Numbered from the stretch's first letter, positions 9,231-18,941 are shown. The stretch is DNA of 64,000 nucleotides from Mycobacterium sp. 852002-40037_SCH5390672 (GCF_001665875.1 NZ_LZTA01000069.1:1-64000); one strand, 5' to 3'. Notes: generated by a model from the letters alone, not told the origin. Made by a program: numbers and translations.

Positions 9231-9947
9231 TTGGAGACGCTGAGCGCGCTCGATTTCGCACTCCGGCTGGGCGTCGGCGTAGGCTGCGGCGCCCTCATCG
9301 GTCTGGAACGGCAATGGCGGGCCCGTCGGGCCGGGCTGCGTACCAACGCACTGGTCGCCGGAGGGGCGACCCTGTTCGTCCTCTACGCAGCGGCCACCTC
9401 CGACACCAGCCCCACCCGGGTCGCTTCCTATGTCGTGTCCGGTATCGGGTTCCTGGGTGGTGGGGTGATCCTGCGGGAGGGCGTCAACGTCCGTGGCCTC
9501 AACACGGCCGCCACGCTGTGGTGCTCGGCAGCGGTCGGCGTGCTGGCCGCTTCCGGTCATCTGGTGTTCGCCCTGATCGGCACCGGCACCGTCATCGGCA
9601 TTCATGTGCTGGGGCGTCCGCTCGGCCGGCTGATCGACCGCGACAACAGCGCCGAAGAAGACGAGAGCCTGTTGCCCTATCTCGTCCAGGTGGTCTGCCG
9701 TCCGAAGCACGAGAAGTACGCGCGGGCGCAGGTCATTCAGCACGCCGGCAGCAACGACATCACGCTTCGCGGGATCCATACCGGCAGCCCGGCCGACGAC
9801 GAGGTCACCCTGACCGCCCACCTGCTCATGAACGGCGATGCCCCGGCCCGGCTGGAGCGGCTGGTGGCCGAACTGTCGCTGCTGCCGGGCGTCCGCGCGG
9901 TGCAGTGGTATGCCGGAGACGACGCGCAGGCCGACGATCGTCGCTGA
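9231..9947 (+). CDS. mgtC: MgtC-family virulence membrane protein
   Basis: A 238-aa membrane protein of the MgtC/SapB family, needed in other mycobacteria for growth in low magnesium and in macrophages. The N-terminal half has several membrane helices and the family motifs GALIGLERQWRARRAGLRTNALV and GIGFLGGGVILREG, then GLNTAATLWCSAAVG. The C-terminal half is a soluble ACT-like domain. The frame is open further upstream, but homology begins at METLSALDFALRLGVG. The start is therefore TTG 9231, eight bases after a strong GGAAGGAG. It follows the DUF732 genes as in M. tuberculosis (Rv1811). Confidence 0.93.
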   Translation: METLSALDFALRLGVGVGCGALIGLERQWRARRAGLRTNALVAGGATLFVLYAAATSDTSPTRVASYVVSGIGFLGGGVILREGVNVRGLNTAATLWCSAAVGVLAASGHLVFALIGTGTVIGIHVLGRPLGRLIDRDNSAEEDESLLPYLVQVVCRPKHEKYARAQVIQHAGSNDITLRGIHTGSPADDEVTLTAHLLMNGDAPARLERLVAELSLLPGVRAVQWYAGDDAQADDRR

Positions 9948-9993
9948 GACGGACGTGCGGACCGCGGCGAGCCGAGTATCGCGGTGCTCGTCG

Positions 9994-9999
9994 TAGTCT
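9994..9999 (+). promoter_or_regulatory. Putative -10 element for a leaderless sterol-desaturase mRNA
   Basis: TAGTCT fits the mycobacterial TANNNT -10 pattern. It lies seven bases before GTG 10007, and no ribosome site is visible before that GTG. This is the arrangement of leaderless transcripts, which are common in mycobacteria. Not proven by sequence alone. Confidence 0.45.
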
Positions 10000-10006
10000 T
10001 ACCTGT

Positions 10007-10954
10007 GTGAGTGCCCTCTCAGGCTGGTTATCCGCGCTGCCTCCGCAGATGCGGGATCCGGTGTTGTTCGCTGTCCCGTTCTTCCTGCTGCTGTTGACCC
10101 TCGAATGGACCGCGGCCCGAAAGCTGGAACATCTCACAGCAGCCGAGGCCGGCGACGCAGCGCGGCCGGCGTCAGGGGCACACCTCACTCGCGACTCGTT
10201 GGCGAGCATCTCGATGGGCCTGGTCTCGGTGGCCACCACCGCCGGCTGGAAGACCCTGGCACTGCTCGGGTATGCCGCGATCTACGCCTACCTGGCGCCC
10301 TGGCACCTGTCGGCGACGCGTTGGTACACCTGGGTCATCGCGATTCTCGGAGTGGACCTGCTCTACTACGCCTATCACCGGATCGCGCACCGGGTGCGAT
10401 TGATCTGGGCCACGCACCAGGCCCATCACTCCAGCGAGTACTACAACTTCGCCACCGCGCTGCGCCAGAAGTGGAACAACAGCGGCGAAATCCTGATGTG
10501 GATTCCGTTGCCGCTGTTGGGAATTCCACCGTGGATGGTGTTCTTCAGTTTCTCCCTGAACTTGATCTATCAGTTCTGGATCCACACCGAGCGGATCGAC
10601 AAGCTGCCGCGGCCGTTCGAGTTCCTCTTCAACACACCGTCGCATCACCGGGTGCACCACGGCATGGACAAGGTGTATCTGGACAAGAACTATGGCGGGA
10701 TCTTCATCGTGTGGGACCGCCTCTTCGGCACCTTCCAGCCCGAGCTGTTCCGGCCGCATTACGGCCTCACCAAGCGCGTGGACACGTTCAACATCTGGAC
10801 GTTGCAGACCCGCGAATACGTCGCGATCGCCCGCGACTGTCGATCGGCGAAGCGGCTGCGTGATCGGTTGGGTTACGTGTTCGGCCCGCCCGGCTGGCTG
10901 CCGCACGCGGCCCGTCAAATTGACGCCGGCACCCCCCTCGTGACCTCGCTGTAA
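10007..10954 (+). CDS. erg3: Membrane fatty-acid hydroxylase / sterol C5-desaturase family (Erg3-like)
   Basis: A 315-aa di-iron membrane oxidase of the sterol desaturase/fatty acid hydroxylase superfamily. There are four or more membrane segments. The histidine clusters that bind the two irons are all present: HRIAH, HQAHHS, an isolated H in WIHTERID, and HHRVHHGMD followed by LDKNYGG. The natural substrate in mycobacteria is unclear; the Erg3 name comes from annotation of Rv1814. The start is GTG 10007 (leaderless pattern) or ATG 10049, which would drop 14 residues. Rv1812c and Rv1813c, which lie between mgtC and erg3 in M. tuberculosis, are absent here. Confidence 0.9.
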   Translation: MSALSGWLSALPPQMRDPVLFAVPFFLLLLTLEWTAARKLEHLTAAEAGDAARPASGAHLTRDSLASISMGLVSVATTAGWKTLALLGYAAIYAYLAPWHLSATRWYTWVIAILGVDLLYYAYHRIAHRVRLIWATHQAHHSSEYYNFATALRQKWNNSGEILMWIPLPLLGIPPWMVFFSFSLNLIYQFWIHTERIDKLPRPFEFLFNTPSHHRVHHGMDKVYLDKNYGGIFIVWDRLFGTFQPELFRPHYGLTKRVDTFNIWTLQTREYVAIARDCRSAKRLRDRLGYVFGPPGWLPHAARQIDAGTPLVTSL

Positions 10955-11048
10955 CATTTGCGCGGGCCGGCGCGAAAAGCTGGGCGTGGAGGAGGGTTAC
11001 GTCGTAACCTCACCCTCCCGTCGGTATCGGCCCGATGGATCGGAGTTC

Positions 11049-11726
11049 ATGGTGCATCGCCTGGCAACGCGCGCATTCGCGGCGTCGACTACTGTCGCGG
11101 CGCTCGCCTCCTTACTGCCGGCCGCGCCGGCCAAAGCCGATGTCATGGTGTATCCGGGCATGGAAATACGCCAGGACAATCGGGTGTGCACGCTGGGCTA
11201 CGTCGACCCCGCCCTGAAGATCGCGTTCACCGCCGGACACTGCCGGGGCGGGGCCGGAGTGGTGACGGACCGCGGCGGCGCCGTCATCGGCCGGATGGCG
11301 GCCTTCCGGGACAACACCCCCAGCGGGACGACCGTGTCCACCAGCCAGACGATCAGCGATTACGAAGCGATCGTGCTGGACAACGACGTCACGGCGAACA
11401 ACATCCTGCCCGGCGGTCGTCCGCTGGTTTCTGACCCCGGCCTGGCGCTCGCGCCCGGGCAACCCGTCTGCCATTTCGGCGTGATCACTGGGGAAACGTG
11501 CGGGACGGTGGAGAGCGTGAACAACGGCTGGTTCACCATGTCGCACGGCGTGCAAAGCCACAACGGCGATTCGGGTGGACCGGTGTATCTGGCGCCCAAC
11601 GGCGGCCCGGGACAGCTCGTGGGGATCTTCAACAGCGTGTGGGGTGATTTCCCGGCCGCGGTGTCCTGGGGGGCCATGTCGCAGGAGGTTCGCGAGGATC
11701 TCGGAGTGCGCGACAACGCGCACTAG
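11049..11726 (+). CDS. Secreted trypsin-like serine protease (Rv1815-like)
   Basis: A 225-aa exported protein of chymotrypsin fold. The N-terminus is a signal peptide ending near AAPAKA. The catalytic His is in FTAGHC (about residue 64) and the nucleophile Ser in GDSGGP (about residue 175); the Asp is probably in the [10 protein letters not shown] region. Four cysteines could make two disulfides. I chose ATG 11049 because the signal peptide starts there; the open frame runs 63 bases further upstream without a convincing start. Its stop lies six bases from the stop of the convergent next gene. Substrate unknown. Confidence 0.88.
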   Translation: MVHRLATRAFAASTTVAALASLLPAAPAKADVMVYPGMEIRQDNRVCTLGYVDPALKIAFTAGHCRGGAGVVTDRGGAVIGRMAAFRDNTPSGTTVSTSQTISDYEAIVLDNDVTANNILPGGRPLVSDPGLALAPGQPVCHFGVITGETCGTVESVNNGWFTMSHGVQSHNGDSGGPVYLAPNGGPGQLVGIFNSVWGDFPAAVSWGAMSQEVREDLGVRDNAH

Positions 11727-11732
11727 GGACAT

Positions 11733-12188
11733 TCAGCCCGCCGCACCCACCTTGGTTAGGGCGAACACCGGAATCGTCGATGCGACAGCGCGGAATTGCT
11801 CCTCGCTGCTGTCCGGGGTCAATCCGGCGACGTAGTCCTTGACCTGCCAATACCACCTGGCCAGATAACGCCTCAGCAGCTCGGGCTTGGCCGCGTCGTC
11901 GACCTCGTCGGCCCGAGCGCTTCGCCGGTGCCAGCGCGGACCGACCTCGACGACGGTCGCGGCCCGGACATTGCGGGCCCACTGGGTGTTCCCGCGCGGC
12001 GAGACCAGATAGTCCACGCCGTCGACGGTCAGCAGGTTGATCACCACGGCGCGTTGCCTCCCGGTCTTGCGGCCACGAACCCGCAACGCGCGGGTTCCGG
12101 CGATGCTGATACCCGACTCGGCCAGCCAGCGGATGACCACGTTGGCGGCCCTGGCGGCCCGGTTCGGTTGTTCGTATCGCGTGGACAT
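11733..12188 (-). CDS. Ddn-like F420-dependent nitroreductase-family protein
   Basis: A 151-aa protein of the deazaflavin (F420)-dependent nitroreductase family, a split beta-barrel fold. Family features are the GISIAGTRALRVRGRKTGRQRAV start, the VSPRGNTQWARNVRAA block, and a C-terminal part rich in Trp, Tyr and Arg. The start is ATG 12188 with GAGAGG upstream. It is divergently arranged with the TetR gene at 12293, and the spacer holds two similar operator sequences, so the TetR protein probably controls it. I do not recall a counterpart at this place in M. tuberculosis. The substrate cannot be inferred. Confidence 0.85.
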   Translation of the reverse strand: MSTRYEQPNRAARAANVVIRWLAESGISIAGTRALRVRGRKTGRQRAVVINLLTVDGVDYLVSPRGNTQWARNVRAATVVEVGPRWHRRSARADEVDDAAKPELLRRYLARWYWQVKDYVAGLTPDSSEEQFRAVASTIPVFALTKVGAAG

Positions 12189-12222
12189 AGTGCGGCCTCT
12201 CAGCGAATCGTGGTCAAAATTG

Positions 12223-12239
12223 AGAGAGCGGTGCTCTCT
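12223..12239. promoter_or_regulatory. Operator 1, perfect inverted repeat
   Basis: AGAGAGCGGTGCTCTCT is a perfect 7-bp inverted repeat with a 3-bp centre, typical in size for a TetR dimer site. It lies 35 bases upstream of the nitroreductase-like gene on its promoter side. A related sequence occurs 52 bases away at 12275. Confidence 0.65.
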
Positions 12240-12274
12240 GATTTGACGATGCTGCCACGGTCGGTTACGGAAAG

Positions 12275-12291
12275 CAAGAGCAGTGTTCTCG
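12275..12291. promoter_or_regulatory. Operator 2, imperfect copy of operator 1
   Basis: CAAGAGCAGTGTTCTCG shares 12 of 17 positions with the operator at 12223 and keeps the GAGC-GTG-TCTC core. It ends one base before the proposed TTG start of the TetR gene, so binding would block that gene's own start of transcription or translation. Autoregulation is an inference. Confidence 0.5.
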
Positions 12292-12292
12292 G

Positions 12293-12994
12293 TTGTGTCA
12301 GACTGACGGCGTGGGCAAACGCCAGGATTCTCGGGCGCAGATCGAGGCACGCATCATCGAACTCGGTCGCCGCCAGCTGGTCGACCGCGGCGCGGCCGGA
12401 TTGTCGGTGCGGGCGATAGCCCGCGACCTGGGCATGGTCTCCTCGGCGGTGTACCGCTACGTGTCCAGCCGCGACGAACTGCTGACCTTGCTGCTGGTCG
12501 ACGCCTATTCCGACCTGGCCGACACCGTGGATCGCGCCCGCGAAACCGTTGGAGACCTGTGGAGCGACGATGTCATCGCCATCGCGCGGGCCACCCGCGG
12601 TTGGGCCATCGGGCACCCAGCCCGCTGGGCCCTGCTGTACGGCAGTCCCGTGCCCGGATATCACGCACCCCCCGAGCGCACGGTTGCGGTGGGCACCCGG
12701 GTGGTGGCGGCGCTGTTCGATGCGGTGGCGGCCGGAATCGCCACGGGTGATATTCGGCTGACGAATGATATTGCGCCGCAACCGATGTCATCCGATTTCG
12801 AACGGATTCGTCACGAATTCGGGTTTCCCGGCGATGACCAGGTGCTAACCAAATGCTTTGCGCTGTGGGCGGGCGTGCTGGGTGCCATCAGCCTCGAGGT
12901 GTTCGGGCAATACGGCGCCGATACGCTGACCGACCCGCAAGCCGTCTTCGAGGCCCAGCTGCGGCTGCTGGTCGACGTACTGACCCGGCATTGA
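12293..12994 (+). CDS. TetR-family transcriptional regulator (Rv1816-like)
   Basis: A 233-aa repressor-type regulator. The N-terminal TetR helix-turn-helix is clear (GLSVRAIARDLGMVSSAVYRYVSSRDELLTLL, about residues 34-65), followed by an all-helical ligand-binding domain typical of the family. Length and sequence correspond to M. tuberculosis Rv1816 (234 aa). The start is TTG 12293 by homology to the MCQT N-terminus; GTG 12311 (VGKRQDSR) is the alternative and would leave more room for operator 2. It likely represses itself and the divergent nitroreductase-like gene. The ligand is unknown. Confidence 0.9.
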   Translation: MCQTDGVGKRQDSRAQIEARIIELGRRQLVDRGAAGLSVRAIARDLGMVSSAVYRYVSSRDELLTLLLVDAYSDLADTVDRARETVGDLWSDDVIAIARATRGWAIGHPARWALLYGSPVPGYHAPPERTVAVGTRVVAALFDAVAAGIATGDIRLTNDIAPQPMSSDFERIRHEFGFPGDDQVLTKCFALWAGVLGAISLEVFGQYGADTLTDPQAVFEAQLRLLVDVLTRH

Positions 12995-13126
12995 TCGCCC
13001 GCGCGTCCGTGGGCACCCAGAATTAGAACGTGTTCACCAGACGATTCGCCGACCGGACGGGCCCGTCATGGCAAAGTCGGTTGGCCCCTTTCTGGCGGCC
13101 CGGCGACTGGACTATTCTGCGAGACG

Positions 13127-13627
13127 ATGACGCTTCCCCTTGAGTCGCCGACGCAGATTGCATGGGTTACCGCCGACCTGGATGCCACCGAAACGTCCCT
13201 CACCGGCCTGTTAGGAGTGCGGAAGTGGGTGCGCATACCCGATGTGCACTTTGCTCCGGATACGTGCAGCTACCGCGGCAAGCCCGCCGACTTCTTTGCC
13301 AGCATCTCGCTGAGCTACCTCGGGGATATGTAATTGGAGCTGATCCAGCCGGTCCGTGGCGAGAACATCTATAGTGACTTTCTGTCCGAGTGCGGGCCGG
13401 GTTTGCACCACATCTGCATGGAGGTGGAAAGTCCCGAACAACTCGAGGTAGCGGTGACCAAGGCCGCCGAGCGGGGCGCCGCGGTTGCGCAGCGAGGCGT
13501 GATGCCCGGCGGCATCCAATTCGTATACCTCTCAGCGCCGCAGGCGGGCGTGCCCTATGTGGAGCTTGCGTACGTTGCGCCCGAAATGAGGGCGTTTTAC
13601 GACTACATCAAACAGGAGCAGCGGTGA
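13127..13627 (+). pseudogene. VOC/glyoxalase-fold gene interrupted by an in-frame TAA
   Basis: One continuous frame of 167 codons encodes a vicinal-oxygen-chelate protein: MTLPLESPTQIAWVTADLDA (first half) and ELIQPVRGENIYSDFLSECG, GLHHICMEV and GIQFVYL (second half). Codon 69 (13331-13333) is TAA, in the place where such proteins have a residue such as Gln between GDM and LELIQP; CAA to TAA would be one base change. No frame is lost on either side, so the break is recent, a sequencing error, or the two halves are made separately. A VOC dimer-fold enzyme of the methylmalonyl-CoA epimerase kind is the likely ancestor. It stands directly before the flavoprotein gene. Confidence 0.8.
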
Positions 13628-13628
13628 G

Positions 13629-13674
13629 CCGCGCCGGCGACGATGCCGAGCGTAGCGATGAGGAGGAGTGGCGC
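13629..13674 (+). repeat. Dispersed junction repeat, copy 1 (MIRU-like)
   Basis: The sequence has the core GGCGACGATGCCGAGCG then AGCGATGAGGAGGAG and bridges the end of the VOC gene and the start of the flavoprotein gene. Its GAGGAGGAG serves as the ribosome site of the latter. A near-identical copy lies at 23417-23460. It looks like the mycobacterial interspersed repetitive units (MIRU) known from gene junctions; that name is from memory of those sequences. Confidence 0.6.
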
Positions 13675-13676
13675 CA

Positions 13677-15170
13677 GTGAGCACGGAGATACCGGCAACA
13701 GTCGGTGCGAATGACGTGACCGCGTGGTCGGATGACGTCGACGTCGTGGTGATCGGGTTTGGCATCGCCGGCGGCTGCGCCGCGGTCAGTGCGGCGGCCG
13801 CAGGCGCACGGGTGCTGGTCCTGGAACGCGCGGCCGCGGCGGGGGGCACCACTTCGCTTGCCGGAGGCCACTTTTACCTCGGCGGCGGGACCGCGGTGCA
13901 GCAGGCGACCGGTCAGGAAGATTCCGTCGAGGAGATGTACAAATACCTGGTCGAGGTCTCTCGTGAACCCGAACTCGACAAGATCCGCGCCTACTGCGAC
14001 GGCAGCGTCGAGCATTTCAATTGGCTGGAAGACTTGGGCTTTCAGTTCGAGCGCAGCTACTACCCAGGCAAAGTCGTGGTCCCGCCGGGCACCGAGGGAC
14101 TGAGCTACACCGGCAATGAAAAGGTGTGGCCCTTCTGCGAGCGGGCCAAGCCGGCGCCGCGCGGGCATTCGGTGCCGGTGCCCGGCGAATTGGGCGGCGC
14201 GAGCATGGTTGTCGACTTGCTGCTCAAACGCGCCGACGCCCTGGGCGTGCAGATACGCTACGAGACCTCGGTGACCAACCTGGTCACCGACGACGACGGC
14301 GCGGTGGTCGGGGTGGCGTGGAAACACTTCACCGAAACCGGTGCTATCAGGGCCAAGTCGGTCGTCATCGCGGCGGGCGGTTTCGCGATGAACCCGGAGA
14401 TGGTCGCAGAGCATACGCCCGCGTTGGGCCAGGAGCGCCGCACCAAACACCATGGCCTGGTGGCGCCCTACATTTTGGGCAATCCCAACGACGACGGACT
14501 GGGCATCCGGATGGGCGTCTCGGCTGGCGGTGCGACCAAGAACATGGACGAACTGTTCATCACCGCGGCGGCCTATCCGCCGGAGGTTCTTCTGACCGGT
14601 GTGATCGTCAACAAGGAGGGCAAACGTTTCGTCACCGAGGACTCCTACCACTCGCGGACTTCGGCTTTCGTGTTGGAGCAGCCGGACCAAACGGCATACC
14701 TGATCGTCGACGAAGCGCACACCGAGATGCCCGCCATGCCGCTGATCCGCTTCCTCGACGGGTACGAAACGATCGCGGAAATGGAAGCCGCGCTTGGCAT
14801 TCCGGCGGGCAACCTTGCCGCCACGCTGGACCGCTACAACAAGCACGCCGCCGCGGGCGAGGATCCCGATTTCCACAAGCAGCCGGAATTCCTTGCGCCA
14901 CAAGACAACGGCCCCTGGGCGGTGTTCGACCTGTCGCTCGGGCGGGCGATGTACTCGGGATTCACCATCGGCGGCCTTGCGGTGACGGTTGACGGCGAGG
15001 TGCAGCGAGCCGACGGCACAGTCGTGCCCGGTCTATACGCCGCCGGCGCATGCGCCTCCAACCTCGCCCAGGACGGCAAGGGCTACGCGAGCGGAACGCA
15101 GTTGGGGGAAGGGTCGTTCTTCGGCCGCCGCGCCGGAGCGCACGCGGCCCACCGGGCCGGGGCAGCGTAG
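13677..15170 (+). CDS. FAD-dependent flavoprotein, fumarate reductase / ketosteroid dehydrogenase type (Rv1817-like)
   Basis: A 497-aa FAD enzyme. The dinucleotide-binding motif is at about residues 24-53 (VVVIGFGIAGGCAAVSAAAAG and LVLERAAAAGGTTSLAGG). The C-terminal FAD block is LYAAGACASNLAQDGKGYAS followed by GTQLGEGSFFGRRAGAHAA. It belongs with the 3-ketosteroid-delta-1-dehydrogenase and fumarate-reductase-like flavoproteins; the substrate is unknown. GTG 13677 is chosen for the GAGGAGGAG eight bases upstream. The last codons and stop lie within the first unit of a 56-bp tandem repeat, so the C-terminal HRAGAA was shaped by that repeat. In M. tuberculosis PE_PGRS33 follows; here it is absent. 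Confidence 0.92.
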   Translation: MSTEIPATVGANDVTAWSDDVDVVVIGFGIAGGCAAVSAAAAGARVLVLERAAAAGGTTSLAGGHFYLGGGTAVQQATGQEDSVEEMYKYLVEVSREPELDKIRAYCDGSVEHFNWLEDLGFQFERSYYPGKVVVPPGTEGLSYTGNEKVWPFCERAKPAPRGHSVPVPGELGGASMVVDLLLKRADALGVQIRYETSVTNLVTDDDGAVVGVAWKHFTETGAIRAKSVVIAAGGFAMNPEMVAEHTPALGQERRTKHHGLVAPYILGNPNDDGLGIRMGVSAGGATKNMDELFITAAAYPPEVLLTGVIVNKEGKRFVTEDSYHSRTSAFVLEQPDQTAYLIVDEAHTEMPAMPLIRFLDGYETIAEMEAALGIPAGNLAATLDRYNKHAAAGEDPDFHKQPEFLAPQDNGPWAVFDLSLGRAMYSGFTIGGLAVTVDGEVQRADGTVVPGLYAAGACASNLAQDGKGYASGTQLGEGSFFGRRAGAHAAHRAGAA

Positions 15171-15270
15171 GCGCGCTACCACCGAGCGCCGGAGTGCACG
15201 CGGCCCACCGGGCCGGGGCAGCGTAGGCGCGCTACCACCGAGCGCCGGAGCGCACGCGGCCCACCGGGCA
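15131..15270 (+). repeat. 56-bp tandem repeat, about 2.5 units
   Basis: Units begin CGCCGGAGCGCACGCGGCCC at 15131, 15187 and 15243; the third is partial (to about 15270). The units are almost identical, with one C/T difference in the second unit. The first unit codes for the end of the flavoprotein. The array lies between that gene and the convergent BacA-type gene, where M. tuberculosis has PE_PGRS33. It has no spacers, so it is not CRISPR. Copy number may vary between strains. Confidence 0.92.
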
Positions 15271-15284
15271 AAGGAGCCTGAGCG

Positions 15285-17204
15285 CTAGACCTGCGCGGGC
15301 TCCTTCTCGACCGGGCTCAACTGCCACGGGCCGCCGCCGAGCAGATGAAGCTGCTGCTCGTGATGCTGTTCGACGGTGGGCCGATGGCTGACGCTGACCA
15401 TGACGCACTCGGGCAGCTCGGCCCGGACCAACTGGTACAGCGCGAATTCCAGGCCTTCGTCCAGCGCGGAGGTGGCCTCGTCGAGAAACACCGCCTTCGG
15501 CCTGGTGAGCAGGATGCGCGCGAAGGCGACCCGCTGCTGCTCGCCCGGGGACAGCACCTTGGCCCAATCGTGGTCTTCGTCCAGCCGGTTGACCAATGGT
15601 GCCAGGGCGACTTTGGTGAGCACGTCGCGCAGCTGTTCATCGGAGATGTCGTCCGGCGAATTCGGGTAGCAGACCACGGTGCGCAAACTGCCGAGCGGCA
15701 CATACGGCAGCTGCGACAAGAACATTGTCGCGTTGTCGCCGTCCGGGCGGCACAGGGTCCCCGAGGCGTACGGCCACAGTTCGGCCAGGCTGCGCAGCAG
15801 CGTCGTCTTGCCCGCCCCGGACCGACCCGTGATCACCAGGGTGTCGCCGTGGTCGAGCTGGATGTCCAGTGAGTCGACCAGCTGGTCACCCTCCGGCGTG
15901 CGTACCTCGATGCCGCGAAGCTCGACGGCCGTCTCTTCACTCGGCTTGACCAGAATCGCTGGAAGCGCACGGCCCTTGCTGTTGGCGTCGACCAGCCCGT
16001 GCAATCGGATGATGGCGGCCCGGAAGGACGCGAACGCGTCATAGTTGTTGCGGAAGAACGACAGCGAATCGTGAATATTGCCGAATGCCGTCGCCGTCTG
16101 GCCCACATCGCCGAAATCGATCTTGCCGGCGAACAGCCGCGGCGCCTGAATCACCCACGGCAGCGGGACGATTGCCTGCGACACCGACCAGTTCCACCCG
16201 TTGAAAATGATGGTGCGTCGGACAAAATTGCGGTAGTTGCCAATGATCGGCGTGAAGCGCCCCCACAGCTGTGCCCGCTCGACCCGCTCGCCGCGGTAAA
16301 AGCCGACCGCCTCCGCGGCGTCCCGCAATCTCACCAGGGCGTACCGGAAGGCGGCGTTCAGCCTTTCGTTGTTGAAACTGAGCCAAATCAGCGGGCGTCC
16401 AAGCCAAACCGCGACGACAGTCGCGATCAGCACGTAGACCAGAACCGTCCAGAACATCGCGCGCGGTAGCACCACCCCAAAGAGATCCAGGTCCCCGGAC
16501 AGGTTCCACAGGATCGCGGCGAAGGAGATCACCGAGGCCACCGCATTGACCGCCCCAAACAGCAACGTGCTTCCCGTCCCGTTGGACGGGATGTTGGGGG
16601 TTCCGCCGGCATTGGCGGTGAAGATGTCGATGTCCTGCTGGATGCGCTGGTCGGGGTTGTCGATGGTGTTGTCGATGAAAAGATCTCGGTAGTAGGCCCG
16701 GCCTTCCAGCCAGTCGTCGGTGAGGTGGGAGGTCAACCACATGCGCCAGGCGATGATGAACCGCTGCGTCAGATAGACGTCGGCCGCGAACCGGATGACG
16801 TAGATGGTTGCCAACACGCTGAAGACCGCAAGCGACATCCAAAAGCCATGTACCCCAGACTGTTTGACGCCTTCGTCACCGGCGGCCATGCCCTGGACCG
16901 CCTTCTGCACAGCGGTATACAGGTCGTTGCCCTGGTAGCTGAGCAGCACCACCAACCGCACCGACAGCAGCACCGACAACAGCAACACGGCGAGCATGAC
17001 CCACACCCGGACGCTGTGTGCCCCGACGAAGTAGCCGCGGGTGATCCGCCAGAACTGCCGGCCCCAGGGAGTGAGGTAGCGGAAGGCGAGCAGCACCCCC
17101 ACCAGACAGATAGCGCTGACCACCCACGCTATGGCGATCCATCGCAACGAATCCATGGGTGCCGCCGACCAGTTGATCGATGGCTTGAAGGGCTTCGGAC
17201 CCAT
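15285..17204 (-). CDS. bacA: BacA/SbmA-type ABC importer (Rv1819c-like)
   Basis: A 639-aa membrane protein with a fused ATPase, the same length as Rv1819c. The N-terminal half carries an SbmA/BacA-like membrane domain (about residues 30-400). The C-terminal ABC domain has Walker [10 protein letters not shown], signature [15 protein letters not shown] and Walker [14 protein letters not shown]. In M. tuberculosis this protein takes up hydrophilic molecules, including vitamin B12 and bleomycin-type peptides, and matters in chronic infection. Start ATG 17204 ([12 protein letters not shown]) is by homology, with AGGAGA upstream. The open frame extends 36 bases further. Confidence 0.94.
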   Translation of the reverse strand: MGPKPFKPSINWSAAPMDSLRWIAIAWVVSAICLVGVLLAFRYLTPWGRQFWRITRGYFVGAHSVRVWVMLAVLLLSVLLSVRLVVLLSYQGNDLYTAVQKAVQGMAAGDEGVKQSGVHGFWMSLAVFSVLATIYVIRFAADVYLTQRFIIAWRMWLTSHLTDDWLEGRAYYRDLFIDNTIDNPDQRIQQDIDIFTANAGGTPNIPSNGTGSTLLFGAVNAVASVISFAAILWNLSGDLDLFGVVLPRAMFWTVLVYVLIATVVAVWLGRPLIWLSFNNERLNAAFRYALVRLRDAAEAVGFYRGERVERAQLWGRFTPIIGNYRNFVRRTIIFNGWNWSVSQAIVPLPWVIQAPRLFAGKIDFGDVGQTATAFGNIHDSLSFFRNNYDAFASFRAAIIRLHGLVDANSKGRALPAILVKPSEETAVELRGIEVRTPEGDQLVDSLDIQLDHGDTLVITGRSGAGKTTLLRSLAELWPYASGTLCRPDGDNATMFLSQLPYVPLGSLRTVVCYPNSPDDISDEQLRDVLTKVALAPLVNRLDEDHDWAKVLSPGEQQRVAFARILLTRPKAVFLDEATSALDEGLEFALYQLVRAELPECVMVSVSHRPTVEQHHEQQLHLLGGGPWQLSPVEKEPAQV

Positions 17205-17297
17205 CGTCGACGTCTCCTTACGGTCGAGGTGGTCAAACACTCCTCAACTTCAAATCCTTCGGCGAAGGTACCCGACGGATCTGGTTAGGCTGCGGTC

Positions 17298-18941
17298 ATG
17301 ACTACCGACGCCATCCCCGCACAAACATTGCACGCCGGCCGACTTGTCGCGCGGCGCCTGCGGGCCAGCGGTGTCGACACCGTCTTCACGCTATCCGGCG
17401 GCCACCTGTTTTCCATCTACGACGGGTGCCGCGACGAGGGTATCCGGCTGATCGACACCCGCCATGAGCAAACCGCGACCTTCGCCGCCGAAGGCTGGTC
17501 GAAAGTGACGCGGTCTCCGGGAGTCGCCGCGTTGACCGCGGGGCCGGGCATCACCAACGGGATGAGCGCAATGGCGGCGGCGCAGCAAAACCAGTCGCCG
17601 CTGGTGGTGCTGGGCGGCCGGGCGCCCGCGCAGCGCTGGGGCATGGGTTCGCTGCAGGAGATCGACCATGTGCCGTTCGTGGCACCGCTGGCCCGCTTTG
17701 CGGCCACCGCACAGTCGGCGGACGACGCCGGCCGGCTTGTCGACGACGCGTTGCGTGCGGCGGTCGGTGCGCCGTCCGGGGTGGGTTTCGTCGACTTCCC
17801 GATGGACCACGTGTTTTCGATGTCCGACGATGATGGCCGGCCCGGGGCCCTCGTCGACCTGCCTCCGGGGCCCGCGCCCGACGGCGATTCCCTGGCCCGG
17901 GCCGCGGCCCTGCTCTCCGCGGCGAAGCGGCCGGTGATCATGGCGGGCACCAACGTGTGGTGGGGACGCGGTGAAGCGGCCCTGCTGCGCCTTGCCGAGG
18001 AACTCCACATTCCGGTGCTGATGAACGGCATGGCCCGCGGCGCGGTTCCCGCCGATCATCCGTTGGCGTTCTCCCGGGTTCGCGGAAAAGCCTTGGGAGA
18101 GGCCGATGTTGCGCTGATCGTCGGGGTGCCCATGGATTTCCGCCTCGGCTTCGGTGCCGTGTTCGGGGCACAAACCGAGCTCATCGTGGCGGACCGTGTC
18201 GAACCCGAGCGCCGCCATCCGCGGCCGGTGCATGCCGAGCTCTACGGCGACCTCTTGACGATCCTCGCGGCACTGGCCCCCGCCACCGGGACCGACCATC
18301 GGGACTGGATCGACGAACTGCGAACCGCCGAGACCGCGGCACGCGCCAAGGAGAAGGCCGAACTCGCCGACGACCGGATCCCGCTACATCCCATGCGGGT
18401 CTACGCCGAACTCGCACCCATGCTGGATCGCGACGCCATCGTCGTCATCGACGCCGGCGATTTCGGGTCGTATGCCGGACGGGTGATCGACAGCTATCAG
18501 CCGGGTTGCTGGCTGGACAGCGGCCCCTTCGGCTGCCTGGGTTCGGGTCCCGGTTACGCGCTGGCCGCCAAGCTGGCTCAGCCGGACCGCCAGGTGGTGC
18601 TGCTGCAGGGCGACGGCGCGTTCGGCTTCAGCGGCATGGAATGGGACACCCTGGTTCGGCACAACGTGCCGGTCGTGTCCGTGATCGGCAACAACGGAAT
18701 ATGGGCGCTGGAAAAGCATCCCATGGAAGCGTTGTACGGGTATTCGGTGGTCGCGGAGCTGCGCCCGGGGACGCGTTACGACGAGGTGGCACGCGCGCTG
18801 GGCGGCCACGGCGAACTGGTCGCCGCGCCCGGCGAGCTGCGGCCCGCGCTGGAACGCGCCTTCGCCAGCGGACTGCCCGCCGTCGTCAATGTGCTCACCG
18901 ATCCCGACGTCGCGTATCCACGCCGCTCCAACCTCGCCTGA
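17298..18941 (+). CDS. ilvG: Thiamine-diphosphate enzyme, acetolactate synthase family (IlvG)
   Basis: A 547-aa protein of the acetolactate synthase/pyruvate oxidase family, the same length as Rv1820. The N-terminal ThDP domain has the catalytic Glu in the [15 protein letters not shown] stretch. A central domain follows, then the C-terminal ThDP-binding motif [13 protein letters not shown] with NN about 25 residues on (IGNNGIW). Members of this branch are not always true acetolactate synthases; the main biosynthetic enzyme IlvB is usually elsewhere. It is divergent from bacA, with 93 bases between the starts. The stop codon coincides with the first bases of a 56-bp tandem repeat. Confidence 0.9.
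   Translation: MTTDAIPAQTLHAGRLVARRLRASGVDTVFTLSGGHLFSIYDGCRDEGIRLIDTRHEQTATFAAEGWSKVTRSPGVAALTAGPGITNGMSAMAAAQQNQSPLVVLGGRAPAQRWGMGSLQEIDHVPFVAPLARFAATAQSADDAGRLVDDALRAAVGAPSGVGFVDFPMDHVFSMSDDDGRPGALVDLPPGPAPDGDSLARAAALLSAAKRPVIMAGTNVWWGRGEAALLRLAEELHIPVLMNGMARGAVPADHPLAFSRVRGKALGEADVALIVGVPMDFRLGFGAVFGAQTELIVADRVEPERRHPRPVHAELYGDLLTILAALAPATGTDHRDWIDELRTAETAARAKEKAELADDRIPLHPMRVYAELAPMLDRDAIVVIDAGDFGSYAGRVIDSYQPGCWLDSGPFGCLGSGPGYALAAKLAQPDRQVVLLQGDGAFGFSGMEWDTLVRHNVPVVSVIGNNGIWALEKHPMEALYGYSVVAELRPGTRYDEVARALGGHGELVAAPGELRPALERAFASGLPAVVNVLTDPDVAYPRRSNLA

Noticed and set aside
9314..10048. Start of the long frame that ends at 10954 as coding for the desaturase N-terminus
   Set aside because: This part overlaps mgtC in another frame and is Arg/Pro-rich; homology begins only near 10007-10049.
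13608..14903. Long minus-strand frame across the flavoprotein
   Set aside because: Antisense shadow typical of GC-rich DNA; the plus strand has the FAD motifs.
15131..15270. CRISPR array
   Set aside because: The units are direct tandem copies with no variable spacers and no cas genes nearby.
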